DNA of 48,497 nt. It comes from Gemmatimonadota bacterium (GTDB lineage Bacteria; Gemmatimonadota; Gemmatimonadetes; Palauibacterales; KS3-K002). The notes under the pieces are model-generated. The model ran no database searches. It saw nothing but the letters and a program-made list of their open reading frames with translations, and had not been told where the DNA came from. The DNA is taken from the NCBI GenBank assembly GCA_020344375.1, contig CP070823.1, positions 2,939,340 to 2,987,836 on the forward strand, read 5' to 3'. Both the position numbers and the translations under genes were made by a program. Shown here in pieces: positions 32,226 to 40,573 of the stretch. Within the stretch, counting starts at the first letter, position 1. Every line of letters starts with the position of its first letter.

Positions 32226-33271
32226 GGGACGCTGTGAGCGTGCACGATCGGGGTGCCGGGCCGGTGCGCAGGGCGAGCCCACGGCTGCTCGCCGCCTTTA
32301 CCCTGGTTGGCTGTGTGAGCCTGCCGGAACCCCCAGCTCCCGTGTTGCCGCCGGATCCGCCGCGCTTCGAGATCGTTCGTCTCGACGAGGCCCTGCCCGA
32401 GGTTCCGCCACCGCTACCGCTCGCCCCGCGGCTGCGCTGGATACCCGAGGCACCCAGCGAGGGCTGGCTGGTCGCGTTCGTCCTGGAGCCGCAGACCCGC
32501 GGCCTACCTCTGCTCGAGGCACATGCCCGCGCCGGCGGCAGAGACATCGCCCTCGCCCGGCTGGGCGGCGGCGCCTATCTCGGTCTCGTGGCGGCACCGC
32601 TTGGCGAGCAGGACGTGCCCGTCGAGGTTCTCGTCATCTTCGACGATGGCACCCGACTCACACAGAAGCTGTCGCTGCGGGTCGGCGCACGCGAGTTCTC
32701 CGCCTCCAGCTTTCGCGTCCCTCGCCGCTTCACCGACCCGGACCCCGCCATGCGCGAACGGATCGCGCAGGAGAGGGAACTCGTCCGCGCTACGCTCAGG
32801 TTGGTCACGAGCACGCCCCTCTGGCACGGTGCTTTCATGCGGCCGGCCGAAGGCAGGACGACCAGCCCCTACGGTCAGCGCCGCCTGCTCAACCGCGAGT
32901 TGAGGAGTCGCCACACCGGGCTCGACATCGACGGCGATATGGGTGACCCGGTCTATGCGTCGAACAGCGGACGCGTCGCGCTCTCAAGGGACCTCTTCTA
33001 CTCCGGGAGCAGCGTCTACGTCGATCACGGGCTCGGGTTCTACACGGCGTATTTCCACCTCTCGCAGCGCGAGGTCACTGAGGGCCAGTGGGTGGAGAAA
33101 GGCGAACTCCTCGGCCGGATCGGCGCCACCGGCAGGGTCACCGGACCCCATCTGCACTGGGGGGTCTACCTACACGCCGTCGCCGTCGACCCCCTGTCGG
33201 TGCTCGATCCCGACTTCGCACGCCTCAGCGACCGACTGACGAGACCGGCAGTCGCGTTGCCGAAGAAGTAG
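32222..33271 (+). CDS. M23-family metallopeptidase lipoprotein
   Basis: A 349-residue lipoprotein with lipobox LVGC (Cys31) after a basic n-region. A beta-rich N-terminal region (about 60-170) precedes a LytM/M23 peptidase domain. The zinc ligands are H231 and D235 in RHTGLDIDGD and H312 in HLHWG, with H310 catalytic. All four are present, so it should be an active glycyl-glycine-type peptidoglycan endopeptidase at the envelope rather than a degenerate activator. ATG 32222 sits in the ATGA overlap with the upstream hydrolase; a GTG fifteen bases earlier is the alternative. A hairpin follows the stop. Confidence 0.92.
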   Translation: MRDAVSVHDRGAGPVRRASPRLLAAFTLVGCVSLPEPPAPVLPPDPPRFEIVRLDEALPEVPPPLPLAPRLRWIPEAPSEGWLVAFVLEPQTRGLPLLEAHARAGGRDIALARLGGGAYLGLVAAPLGEQDVPVEVLVIFDDGTRLTQKLSLRVGAREFSASSFRVPRRFTDPDPAMRERIAQERELVRATLRLVTSTPLWHGAFMRPAEGRTTSPYGQRRLLNRELRSRHTGLDIDGDMGDPVYASNSGRVALSRDLFYSGSSVYVDHGLGFYTAYFHLSQREVTEGQWVEKGELLGRIGATGRVTGPHLHWGVYLHAVAVDPLSVLDPDFARLSDRLTRPAVALPKK

Positions 33272-33303
33272 GCAACAGCCGCCGTAAGCCGTAAGTCGAC
33301 CCC

Positions 33304-33325
33304 CTCGGCATTGAAGTCGGCCGAG
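33304..33325 (+). terminator. Hairpin after the M23 gene, weak terminator candidate
   Basis: CTCGGC (33304-33309) and GCCGAG (33320-33325) form a 6-bp stem with a 10-base loop, 33 bases after the stop and ahead of the ada gene. No U-tract follows. Confidence 0.3.
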
Positions 33326-33486
33326 CCCGGAGGACTCGTCTGGCTGACGAAAACGAACACGTAGGGACCGTTCGTACTACCGACATATCGGCCGCAAGTT
33401 TCGGGTAGAATCCAGACTCCGAGGTGCATATCATCACGCTGGAACCGGGTCCGTCTTTCCGAGGGCAAGGCCGTGAGGAGGAGCAG

Positions 33487-34536
33487 GTGGATGACCTAAG
33501 CCGCTGGGAGACCGTACTGGCTCGCGACTCGACTTACGATGGCAGATTCGTCTACGCCGTCCGCTCAACCGGCATCTACTGTCGGCCCTCCTGTCCCAGC
33601 CGGCGCCCACAGCGCGAGCAGGTGAAGTTCTTCCCGATTCCCGAGGTCGCCGAGCGGGCTGGCTTTCGCGCATGCCGCCGCTGCCGGCCCGACTTGGCCC
33701 ACGCCAGCGATCCGCTGCTGGAGCGCGTGCGGCGGGTGTGCCGTTTCATCGACGAGCACCCCGAGGCCAAGCGCACGCTGGCTCAGCTCGCCGGGCATGT
33801 GGGCACGAGCCCGCACCACTTGCAGCGCAGCTTCAAGGCCGTCCTCGGCATCACCCCGCGCCAGTACGCCGACGCCCGCCGACTCCACCGCTTCAAGCGC
33901 GAGCTGGGAAACGGGGCCAGCGTAACCCGCGCACTCTACGAGGCCGGCTACGGGTCCAGCAGCCGGCTCTACGAGCGCGCCAGCTCTCAGCTCGGCATGA
34001 CACCGGCCACCTACCGGCGCGGCGGGCGCGGCGCGCGGATCCGCCACACGACCACGGCCTGCACGCTGGGCCGCCTGCTCGTGGCCGCCACCGACCGCGG
34101 CGTCTGCGCTGTCAGCCTGGGCGACGACGACGCTTCGCTGACCGCGGCGCTCCGCGACGAGTATCCCCACGCGGAGATCAGCAGAGACGATGAGGGACTC
34201 GGACGCTGGGTCGAGGCGCTGCTGAGCTACCTCGACGGCCGCTGTCGCGACGTCGATCTGCCGCTGGACGTTCGCGCCACCGCGTTCCAGCGTCGAGTCT
34301 GGGAGCTACTTAGAGCGATTCCCTCCGGTGAGACACGCAGCTATTCCGAGATGGCTCGGCAACTGGGCGCGCCGCGAGCGGCGCGAGCCGTCGCCCGCGC
34401 CTGCGCGAGCAACCCGGTGTCGCTCATCGTCCCCTGCCACCGGGCGGTACGCGCCGATGGTACACCCGGCGGCTACCGCTGGGGCGTCGAGCGGAAGCAG
34501 GCGCTTTTGATGAAAGAACGTGAGGGACGGGACTGA
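33487..34536 (+). CDS. ada: Ada: bifunctional methylated-DNA repair protein and AraC-type regulator
   Basis: A 349-residue protein with all three Ada modules. The N-terminal zinc domain carries the cysteines of GIYCRPSCPSRRP and CRRCRPD, one of which accepts methyl groups from phosphotriesters. A central AraC helix-turn-helix region follows (LAQLAGHVGTSPHHLQRSF and TRALYEAGYGSSSRLYE). The C-terminal O6-methylguanine methyltransferase domain has the active-site PCHR. Self-methylation normally turns Ada into an activator of its own gene. GTG 33487 has GAGGAGGAG ending 3 bases upstream (core GGAGG at 5-base spacing); a longer GTG start at 33424 is less likely. It is convergent with the HEAT cluster, 4 bases from its end. 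Confidence 0.93.
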   Translation: MDDLSRWETVLARDSTYDGRFVYAVRSTGIYCRPSCPSRRPQREQVKFFPIPEVAERAGFRACRRCRPDLAHASDPLLERVRRVCRFIDEHPEAKRTLAQLAGHVGTSPHHLQRSFKAVLGITPRQYADARRLHRFKRELGNGASVTRALYEAGYGSSSRLYERASSQLGMTPATYRRGGRGARIRHTTTACTLGRLLVAATDRGVCAVSLGDDDASLTAALRDEYPHAEISRDDEGLGRWVEALLSYLDGRCRDVDLPLDVRATAFQRRVWELLRAIPSGETRSYSEMARQLGAPRAARAVARACASNPVSLIVPCHRAVRADGTPGGYRWGVERKQALLMKEREGRD

Positions 34537-34540
34537 CCGA

Positions 34541-35323
34541 TCACCGGCGAGTCAACAACTCCTCGAACAGATCGATCACCCGCCGATCCTCGCTCTGGGC
34601 TAGCCAGAACAAGGCCTTCTTGACCAGAGCCGGGTCCGGGTTCGTCCGCACGACCTGGATCAACGCCGGCACCCCCTCGGCGGCCGGACGTTGCGACAGC
34701 GCGAAGATCGCCGTCTCCCGCACCTTCCGGTCGCCCGACTCATCGGCCACGATCTCGGTCAGCCCCGCTGTGGCCGCCGCGCCGGCAGCCTGACCCAGCC
34801 AGAACACCGCGCTCTTCCGGGTCCCGCGCGGTACCGACCCATCCTTCGCCACCTCCAGGAGTTCCGGCCAGACCTCAGCGCTGTCCGCCAGCACCGCCGG
34901 GAGGATTGCCTCCTTGCCCACATCGCCGTCCAGCCGCCGCGCCAGAGAAACGAAGTAGTCCGCCGCCTCCGGCGCAGACACCGTCTCCAGGTCGACGACC
35001 GTGCCGCTCACAGAACGCCAGCGGCCGCCCACGTAGGTATCGATGTCCCGAATCTCCCGATCACGAATCCTCATGACGACACGCACCGGCCCGTACTCGC
35101 AGTCGCACTCCCAGTCGTCAGTGCGCCGGTGAACCACCATTTCCCCGCGCCCGAACGCGATGGAGCCGCGGCCGTTACCACATACGTCGGGCCGGGCCGC
35201 GAAGCTCATGCGCACCTTGCCGTCACGAACCTCGGCGACCCGGTCGGCGATCGACTGCCCGTAGGCGGTCGGGGCCAGCAGCAGGGCGGCCCCGACGGCA
35301 CTCAACATCCAAGAAGCTTTCAT
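34541..35323 (-). CDS. Exported HEAT-repeat protein, short paralogue
   Basis: A 260-residue exported protein with a signal peptide ending near TAYGQS. The first 110 residues are a beta-rich domain with a cysteine cluster (WECDCEY and a further Cys in PDVCGNG). The C-terminal part has three HEAT-like repeats carrying the motif A-(V/I/L)-F-(W/A)-L-(G/S/A)-Q, for example SAVFWLGQ, TAIFALSQ and KALFWLAQ. The same motif fills the preceding gene, so the two are paralogous partners. ATG 35323 is preferred over GTG 35329 because GAGGGG lies 8 bases upstream. It is last in the operon headed by an ECF sigma factor. Confidence 0.85.
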   Translation of the reverse strand: MKASWMLSAVGAALLLAPTAYGQSIADRVAEVRDGKVRMSFAARPDVCGNGRGSIAFGRGEMVVHRRTDDWECDCEYGPVRVVMRIRDREIRDIDTYVGGRWRSVSGTVVDLETVSAPEAADYFVSLARRLDGDVGKEAILPAVLADSAEVWPELLEVAKDGSVPRGTRKSAVFWLGQAAGAAATAGLTEIVADESGDRKVRETAIFALSQRPAAEGVPALIQVVRTNPDPALVKKALFWLAQSEDRRVIDLFEELLTRR

Positions 35324-35325
35324 GC

Positions 35326-36786
35326 TCACTGCCCCTCGATGATCGTCAGCAGGAACTCCGCTACCCGCGGATCGTCCGACTGCGACAGCCAGAAGATCGC
35401 CTTCTTGCGCAGCTCGGTGTCCTGCTCGGTTCGCCCGATCTCCATCAGCTTGTCCACCGCTGCTCGGTCGCCTTGCTGTGAGAGCGCGAAGATGATCTGT
35501 CCCTTCATCTCGTGATCCGGCATCCGGTCGTAGAGCTCGGCCATCTGCACGATCGAGACGCCCATCTGGCCCGCCCAGAATATCGCCCTCTTGCGCACCT
35601 CGATCGGCTCGCTCTCGTCGACAGCGATATCCAGCAGCCAGCGGCCGTTCTCCTCACCGCCCATCTGGGCCAGCGAGAAGATGATCTTCTCCTTCAGCTC
35701 CGACTCTTGCGTGCTGCCGTACAACTCGCGCAAGAACCGCGCGTTCGCCTCCGACCTGTGCTGGCCAATCCAAAAGATCGCCCTGTCCCGCAGCTCCACA
35801 GGCGCGCCCTCTTGCATCGCGTAGTCCCGCAGAATCCGGCTCGACCGCTCGGATTCGTGCTGCGAGAGCGCGAAGATCGCCTTCTCCTGCAACTCGTGAT
35901 CGTCCGACCTGAGCAGGATCTCCTCCAACGCGTCTACCGCGCGCTCCCCGTGAACCTGTGACAGCCAGAACACCGCCTGGCTGCGGACCTCCCGGTCCGG
36001 ATCGTTGCGGACGATGTCCAGCAGGATATCGATCGTCTCATCGTCAACGTGCTGTGCCACCAGAAACACGGCCTTCCGTCGCATCATCACCGAGCACTCG
36101 TCATCGTCGCGACGCTCCAGGATCCTCTTCAGGATCGGTAGCGCCTGCTCGGCGCTCATGTGCAGCAACGCGTTCAGTGCCGCGAGGCGGACCTCATCCT
36201 CACATACGTCGCGCTGCGTCGCCTCCGCGACCCCTCGCGCCCGCTCCACCACGGCCTCTGCTGCCTCCACATCCCGCTCCCTCGCCTCCGCGACCCCTCG
36301 CGCCCGCTCCACCACGGCCTCTGCTGCCTCCGCATAGCCCCGCCGCGCCAGCTCGCCCTGAACCCGCGCCAGCAGGCTCGCGGCTTCGCGTTGCGCGATC
36401 CGCGCCTCCCCGTACTGCCGCTGCAGCGTGCTCAGAGCTTCCTGCGCCGTGCGCAAGTCCGAATCGGTGCCCTCGCGGTACAGCGCGAACGCCTGGTAGT
36501 AGAGCGCCTGCGCCGCGTAGCTCGACCGCGGATACCTGCTGTAGATCTGCCGGAACAGCTCCGCCGCACGCCGGTAATTCTCTTGATTCAGCATCACTCG
36601 CGCCGCCCGATACAGCGAATCCCCCGGCTCCTGGGGATACAGACTCGCGACCTCCAACGCCGCCCGGTACTCGCTACGCGCCGCGTCGGCCGCTGGCTCC
36701 TGCGGCGCCGCCAGCCCGACCGGGGCACCTCCGGCCAAGAGCAGGGCCAGGCTCGCTACCGAAATCACCAGATCTCTCGTTCGCAT
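35326..36786 (-). CDS. Exported TPR and HEAT-repeat protein of the ECF operon
   Basis: A 486-residue exported protein. After a signal peptide (to about residue 27) there is a TPR-like region at about 35-150 (NYRRAAELFRQIYSRYPRSSYAAQAL). A 21-residue duplicated helix follows, then eight HEAT-like repeats of about 30-33 residues with the motif AIFWLSQ or a close variant (AVFLVAQ, AVFWLSQ, AIFALSQ, AIFWIGQ, IIFSLAQ, AIFWAGQ, IIFALSQ, AIFWLSQ). Such superhelices bind proteins; no enzyme motif is seen. ATG 36786 forms TGATG with the upstream stop and has AAGGAG 7 bases before it, so translation is coupled. Role in sensing or output of the sigma system is inferred from the operon. Confidence 0.88.
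   Translation of the reverse strand: MRTRDLVISVASLALLLAGGAPVGLAAPQEPAADAARSEYRAALEVASLYPQEPGDSLYRAARVMLNQENYRRAAELFRQIYSRYPRSSYAAQALYYQAFALYREGTDSDLRTAQEALSTLQRQYGEARIAQREAASLLARVQGELARRGYAEAAEAVVERARGVAEARERDVEAAEAVVERARGVAEATQRDVCEDEVRLAALNALLHMSAEQALPILKRILERRDDDECSVMMRRKAVFLVAQHVDDETIDILLDIVRNDPDREVRSQAVFWLSQVHGERAVDALEEILLRSDDHELQEKAIFALSQHESERSSRILRDYAMQEGAPVELRDRAIFWIGQHRSEANARFLRELYGSTQESELKEKIIFSLAQMGGEENGRWLLDIAVDESEPIEVRKRAIFWAGQMGVSIVQMAELYDRMPDHEMKGQIIFALSQQGDRAAVDKLMEIGRTEQDTELRKKAIFWLSQSDDPRVAEFLLTIIEGQ
36219..36331. repeat. 63-bp-period tandem duplication inside the HEAT/TPR gene
   Basis: Bases 36219-36268 and 36282-36331 are identical over 50 bases, offset by exactly 63. The duplication encodes two copies of a 21-residue helix beginning EAAEAVVERARGVAEA and keeps the frame. 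The two copies differ only in the bases that follow the identical core. Confidence 0.9.
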
Positions 36787-37454
36787 CACAATACTCCTTC
36801 CACGCCCGCCGCAGGCCCGGCCGGAATCGCCGTGCGCAGCCTCAGCAGCAGACCTCTACGTTCAAGTCCTTCAGTCACTAGATCGACCTCGTCTCCCCCG
36901 CGCTCATAGGGCAACCGCACGATCTGCACGAGCACCAGCTCCAGCTCCTCCAGCAATGCCCTGAACACGGGGTCCTCGGCCGCCGGTGAGTCCAGTAGCA
37001 ACCGCGTGCTCGACAACAGCTCGCCGGCCCCGGACCAGAACTCCGCGTCCGACTCGCCCGCGCGCGGATCGGCACGGAAAGACGTCAGGAACGCCTCCGC
37101 CCGACTCAGGTGCGCCGTCGCCGCCAGCCGGAACGCCAGCTGGCCGCGCGCTGCGCGCCCAGCGGGATCCTCAGTCAAACCGCTCACCTCCGGGCCAATC
37201 GCCATAGACTCACCGCCTAGATGCTCGCGTAGCGTCCAACGCCCGATCCCGATTCCAATCACGAGCGCCGCCGCGAGCCCGAGGCCCCAACGCGTCCACG
37301 GCGAATACAGGATCCGTAGCTGCTCGCGCCGCCGCGCCCGCTCCCGGCGCACTGCCTGGATCCGCGCCCACATGAGGTCACGCGGCGTCTCCGGCGGCCG
37401 ATGGTACTCCTGCGCCGCCTCTCTCAAGAGGTCGTCGAACCGATCCTCCATCAT
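36786..37454 (-). CDS. Membrane anti-sigma-like protein without zinc motif
   Basis: A 222-residue protein with a cytoplasmic N-terminus (EDRFDDLLREAAQEYHRPPETPRDLMWARI), one membrane helix at about residues 56-73 (GLGLAAALVIGIGIG) and an outer helical domain (REALFLTSFRAD-like segments). The topology and the position directly after an ECF sigma gene identify it as the probable anti-sigma factor. There is no cysteine and no HxxxCxxC zinc motif, unlike the anti-sigma factor of the other sigma cluster in this window. ATG 37454 overlaps the sigma stop as ATGA, and its own stop overlaps the next ATG as TGATG. Function is inferred from operon logic. Confidence 0.8.
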   Translation of the reverse strand: MMEDRFDDLLREAAQEYHRPPETPRDLMWARIQAVRRERARRREQLRILYSPWTRWGLGLAAALVIGIGIGRWTLREHLGGESMAIGPEVSGLTEDPAGRAARGQLAFRLAATAHLSRAEAFLTSFRADPRAGESDAEFWSGAGELLSSTRLLLDSPAAEDPVFRALLEELELVLVQIVRLPYERGGDEVDLVTEGLERRGLLLRLRTAIPAGPAAGVEGVL

Positions 37455-38023
37455 GACGCCCACTCCTCAGCGAAATCCGCGAGCGCTTCCCGCAACTTGG
37501 CCCGCGCTCGCGAGAGCTGCGCCTTCGACGTGCCCGTCTGCACGCCCAGCGCTGCCGCGATCTCCTCGTGTTTGTAGCCCTCTACGTCGTGCATCACGAA
37601 CACCGTTCGATATCCCCAGGGCAGTTCGTCGATTGCTGCCGCCAGCCGCTCCCTTAGATCCGGCTCCGCGCCCTCCGGATTCTGACCGAGCCCGGCTGTC
37701 TCGTCGAGATCCACGTGCCGCGCGTGCAGCCGCCTCACCTTGCGCATCCCGTTGTAGACCACCGAGACCGCGATCGAGTGCAGCCAGGTCGAAATCGCCG
37801 CTTCGCCCCGGAAACCCTTCAGCCGATCGAAGGCCCGGATGAACGTCTCCTGCGTGAACTCCTGGGCCAGGTCGTCGTCCCCGGTCATCCGGTAAGCCAG
37901 CCGGTAGATCCGGTCCACGTGCGTGTCATAGAGCTCACGCTCCGCTGCCGGATCCCCGTCCAGAACCCGCGCGATCAGCTGGCGTTCGTCCACTGGTCTC
38001 CCGATACCAGGTACCTGCCCCAT
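37451..38023 (-). CDS. ECF RNA polymerase sigma factor, HEAT operon
   Basis: A 190-residue ECF sigma factor. Region 2 includes YRLAYRMTGDDDLAQEFTQE and FRGEAAISTWLHSIAVSVVY. Region 4 includes the helix-turn-helix GYKHEEIAAALGVQTGTSKAQL. It is similar to the sigma factor at 25330-25899 in both regions, so the two are paralogues. ATG 38023 gives a normal length; further in-frame sequence upstream has no sigma character. It heads the four-gene operon with the cysteine-free anti-sigma-like protein and two HEAT proteins. The 208 bases between its start and the DUF2203 gene should contain its promoter, but none is clear. Confidence 0.92.
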   Translation of the reverse strand: MGQVPGIGRPVDERQLIARVLDGDPAAERELYDTHVDRIYRLAYRMTGDDDLAQEFTQETFIRAFDRLKGFRGEAAISTWLHSIAVSVVYNGMRKVRRLHARHVDLDETAGLGQNPEGAEPDLRERLAAAIDELPWGYRTVFVMHDVEGYKHEEIAAALGVQTGTSKAQLSRARAKLREALADFAEEWAS

Positions 38024-38231
38024 CGCTTCCGAACGTATGACACAGCAAGAACGAGAAAGGTTGCGCGGAGGCACCGCTCGCTGCGGAGGTGCTTCCCCGC
38101 TGTCCATCGGGACGCTCCTGAGCTCATGAACGGCCCACAACCAGAGGAAATAAGTAACATGACTACGGGGCCTGGCCTCCCCGAAAGCATGCGAAACCAG
38201 ACCCCTGACGACAAGCGCGCCGCTGACGACA

Positions 38232-38729
38232 CTAGCTGCCCGAGTCCTCCACCTCCTGCTCGAGCCCCTCGCGCTGCTTAGACTCCTCCTGCACCTGCCC
38301 CTCTTGCTCCGACGTCTCCGGCGCCGAGACGCCGCGCTCGAGCATGTGTGCCGGGAGACGCTGGCGCTCCGCGTACCCAGCGTCCGGCTCGTGCCACCAC
38401 TCGATCCGGTCCTCGCCCAGCTTCCAACAGAGTAAGATGGGGCGCCCATCCAGGACGGCTGGAAAATCGACCAGCCCCTCAAACCCCTTGAAGAGGCCGC
38501 CGGTCTTCTCCAACTCGTCGATATACCGGTTGACCTGATCGGTCAGCTCTCGCATCTCCTCTTCCAGCTCGCCACGCTTGGCCTTAAGGGACTCGAGGTC
38601 TGGATCCAGGTGCCCGTACTCCTTGACCAGCTCCACCAGCTCACGGTGCGTAGCCAGGATATCGCTCACAATACGTCGCACCATCGGAAGCGTGCGATTC
38701 GCGTCTTCTACGCTCAAGTGCTTCGGCAT
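38232..38729 (-). CDS. DUF2203 family protein
   Basis: A 165-residue soluble protein of the DUF2203 family. The N-terminal helix motif is LSVEDANRTLPMVRRIVSDI, followed by a long charged helical hairpin. The conserved C-terminal segment is GFEGLVDFPAVLDGR and CWKLGEDRIEWWHEPDAGY. The family's function is unknown. The last 30 residues are glutamate- and glutamine-rich and probably disordered. It lies 28 bases downstream of the class V aminotransferase on the same strand and may be cotranscribed with it. Confidence 0.88.
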   Translation of the reverse strand: MPKHLSVEDANRTLPMVRRIVSDILATHRELVELVKEYGHLDPDLESLKAKRGELEEEMRELTDQVNRYIDELEKTGGLFKGFEGLVDFPAVLDGRPILLCWKLGEDRIEWWHEPDAGYAERQRLPAHMLERGVSAPETSEQEGQVQEESKQREGLEQEVEDSGS

Positions 38730-38757
38730 TCACCCTACTCCCGGCACTTCGCCCCAC

Positions 38758-39903
38758 TCAGCCGGCCAGTAACCTGATCGCAATTTCGTTGTCGTCCGTC
38801 GTGTTGTAAAAATGCGGCGAGAGCCGGACCGCACCCGGCCGCCAATCGGCGATCACACCCGCTTCCATCAACCGGCGCACCGCCGCCGCAGGGTCCGGAT
38901 GCTCGATCATCACGATGCCCGACCGCGTCTCCAGAGTTGCAGCGCCACGCACCCGCAGCCCCGCTGCTTGGGCCCGCTCCACCAGGTCCTCGGTCAAGGA
39001 CGAGACGCGCCGCCGGATCTGCCCTACGCCCACTTCCTCCACCAGCTCCAGCCCCGCCCGAGATGTATACACCGTAGGCACCGCCGGAGTCCCCAGCTCG
39101 AATCGGCGCGCATCGCCCCGCAGCGTCAGCCTGCGCGGATCGAACGCAAACTGGTTCTCGACTCCGAACCAGCTCACCACGGTGGGCCGCAACTTCTCCG
39201 TCAACGACCGCCTAACGTAGGTGAACGCGAGACCCGCGCCACCCAGCAGCCACTTCAGCGCTCCCGTTAGCAGGATGTCCACGTCCAGCTCCCTGGCATT
39301 GACCGGAAGCTGCCCCGTAGATTGGTAGGCGTCGACGAGGCACAATGCGCCGCGCTCGTGAGCGAGCCGGGCGAGGCCGGTGACATCCTGGATGGCGCCG
39401 GTCGTGAAGTAGACGTGGGAGGTGGCCACCAGGGCGGTCTGCTCATCGACGACCTCGGCGAACGCCTCCAGCGGAACGCTGACACCGTCCGCTGAGGTCA
39501 GTACCACGGTCTCGACTCCCTGTTCGCGCTTGGCCAGGAAGTGGTAGACGAGCGTAGGGAAGTCCAGCTCGGTGGTCACCACCTTGGTGCGCTCGCGGAA
39601 ATCGACCGCGCTCACCACCGTTGACAGCGCCGCCGAGATGCTGGGCGCCAGCGCCGTCTCCGCCGCGTCCGCCCCGATGAGCCGCGCGAAGGCCGACCGC
39701 ACATCGTCGGTCGCCGCCAGCCAGTGATCGTACCAGGCGGACGCGCCCCAGCGTGACCAGAGGTCCGCAAACTCGATGAGCGCGCTGCGTGACCGCTCCG
39801 AAAGCGCGCCCAACGAGCAGGTGTTCAGGTAGGTCGCCGAGCGGAAGACCGGGAACTCCGGACGGTACTTCTCGGCAAGTTCGTACAGATCAGCGTTTGG
39901 CAT
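38758..39903 (-). CDS. PLP-dependent class V aminotransferase, kynureninase/cysteine desulfurase fold
   Basis: A 381-residue fold-type I PLP enzyme. The cofactor aspartate is D191 in LVDAYQSTG and the Schiff-base lysine is K217 in LLTGALKWLLGG. The N-terminus FPVFRSATYLNTCSLGALSE is typical of kynureninase- and isopenicillin epimerase-like class V enzymes. No cysteine loop of the kind used by NifS/SufS desulfurases is evident at the expected C-terminal position. The substrate is unknown. Its ATG is 19 bases from the divergent zinc-ribbon gene, so the two share a very short promoter region. Confidence 0.9.
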   Translation of the reverse strand: MPNADLYELAEKYRPEFPVFRSATYLNTCSLGALSERSRSALIEFADLWSRWGASAWYDHWLAATDDVRSAFARLIGADAAETALAPSISAALSTVVSAVDFRERTKVVTTELDFPTLVYHFLAKREQGVETVVLTSADGVSVPLEAFAEVVDEQTALVATSHVYFTTGAIQDVTGLARLAHERGALCLVDAYQSTGQLPVNARELDVDILLTGALKWLLGGAGLAFTYVRRSLTEKLRPTVVSWFGVENQFAFDPRRLTLRGDARRFELGTPAVPTVYTSRAGLELVEEVGVGQIRRRVSSLTEDLVERAQAAGLRVRGAATLETRSGIVMIEHPDPAAAVRRLMEAGVIADWRPGAVRLSPHFYNTTDDNEIAIRLLAG

Positions 39904-39922
39904 TTTACATCAACACACTCTC

Positions 39923-40159
39923 ATGACCGATACCAACGACCTTGGACCCCTCTACGAGGCCGAGCACGCCACCGAGCTCGAACGTGCCGACCGCGAAAAC
40001 CCGATCCCCGGCGGCGAGCCACCCTGCCCGGTTTGCGGCGCAAAGACCGCCCGCCTGGTCGAGGCCCATCAGTCACCGGCGTCCGCCAGCTCGCCCTTCC
40101 GTGTGCGCCTCATCTGCACCGACGTTGAGTGCCGACGCTGGACGGTGTACAACTGGTGA
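39923..40159 (+). CDS. Small zinc-ribbon protein
   Basis: A 78-residue acidic protein with four cysteines in two pairs, CPVCG at 35-39 and C-x4-C in ICTDVECRRW near the C-terminus. This spacing fits a zinc ribbon. The function is unknown; I do not recognise the family. It starts 19 bases from the divergent class V aminotransferase start and ends 21 bases from a convergent small gene. Confidence 0.65.
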   Translation: MTDTNDLGPLYEAEHATELERADRENPIPGGEPPCPVCGAKTARLVEAHQSPASASSPFRVRLICTDVECRRWTVYNW

Positions 40160-40180
40160 TGCGGGCCTGAAGCGCGACCG

Positions 40181-40477
40181 CTAGGCGTCGAGCGTCACCT
40201 CGCGGTAAAGCACATCATCGCCCTCCCGCCGAACGCAAGAACGCCTGAGTTCCGCCTCCTGAACGGCGCGCTCGAGCGCCAGCTCCATCCCCTGCGCCGC
40301 CTCGTGCTCGGTGAGCTCCAGGAATCGGCCCGGCAGCACCTGATCCTCGAACAACTGGACCCGCGCACCCGCCGCATCGGCGGCGCTGGCGTACCTCCTC
40401 CAGCACCCCAGGTACTCGTCCCGGCGGTCAGGCCTGACAATCGCCCGGACTGCCCTCAGTTTGCGGACTCCTGGCAT
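40181..40477 (-). CDS. Small protein, possible dimeric alpha/beta-barrel domain
   Basis: A 98-residue protein. The pattern of a strand (LRAVRAIVRPDRRDEY), a helix (LGCWRRYASAADAAGA), then strands (RVQLFEDQ, GRFLELTE) resembles an antibiotic-monooxygenase-like ferredoxin fold, but this is a fold impression and not an identification. The ATG is preceded by GGAGG with 4-base spacing. An extended -10 promoter candidate lies about 53 bases upstream. Confidence 0.6.
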   Translation of the reverse strand: MPGVRKLRAVRAIVRPDRRDEYLGCWRRYASAADAAGARVQLFEDQVLPGRFLELTEHEAAQGMELALERAVQEAELRRSCVRREGDDVLYREVTLDA

Positions 40478-40529
40478 GCCACCTCCGCGTTTGCCCCCGC
40501 CCGCTGGCCCAACTTACATTGCACTCTGA

Positions 40530-40538
40530 ATCATAGCA
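40530..40538 (-). promoter_or_regulatory. Extended -10 promoter candidate for the small gene at 40181-40477
   Basis: On the minus strand TGCTATGAT (40538-40530) fits the extended -10 pattern TGnTATAAT with one mismatch in the hexamer. TTGACC lies upstream at 20-base spacing, too far to serve as a normal -35. The predicted leader is about 46 bases. Confidence 0.3.
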
Positions 40539-40573
40539 CGCTCGGGCGATTACCTGGTCAACTGGAACCGTCT

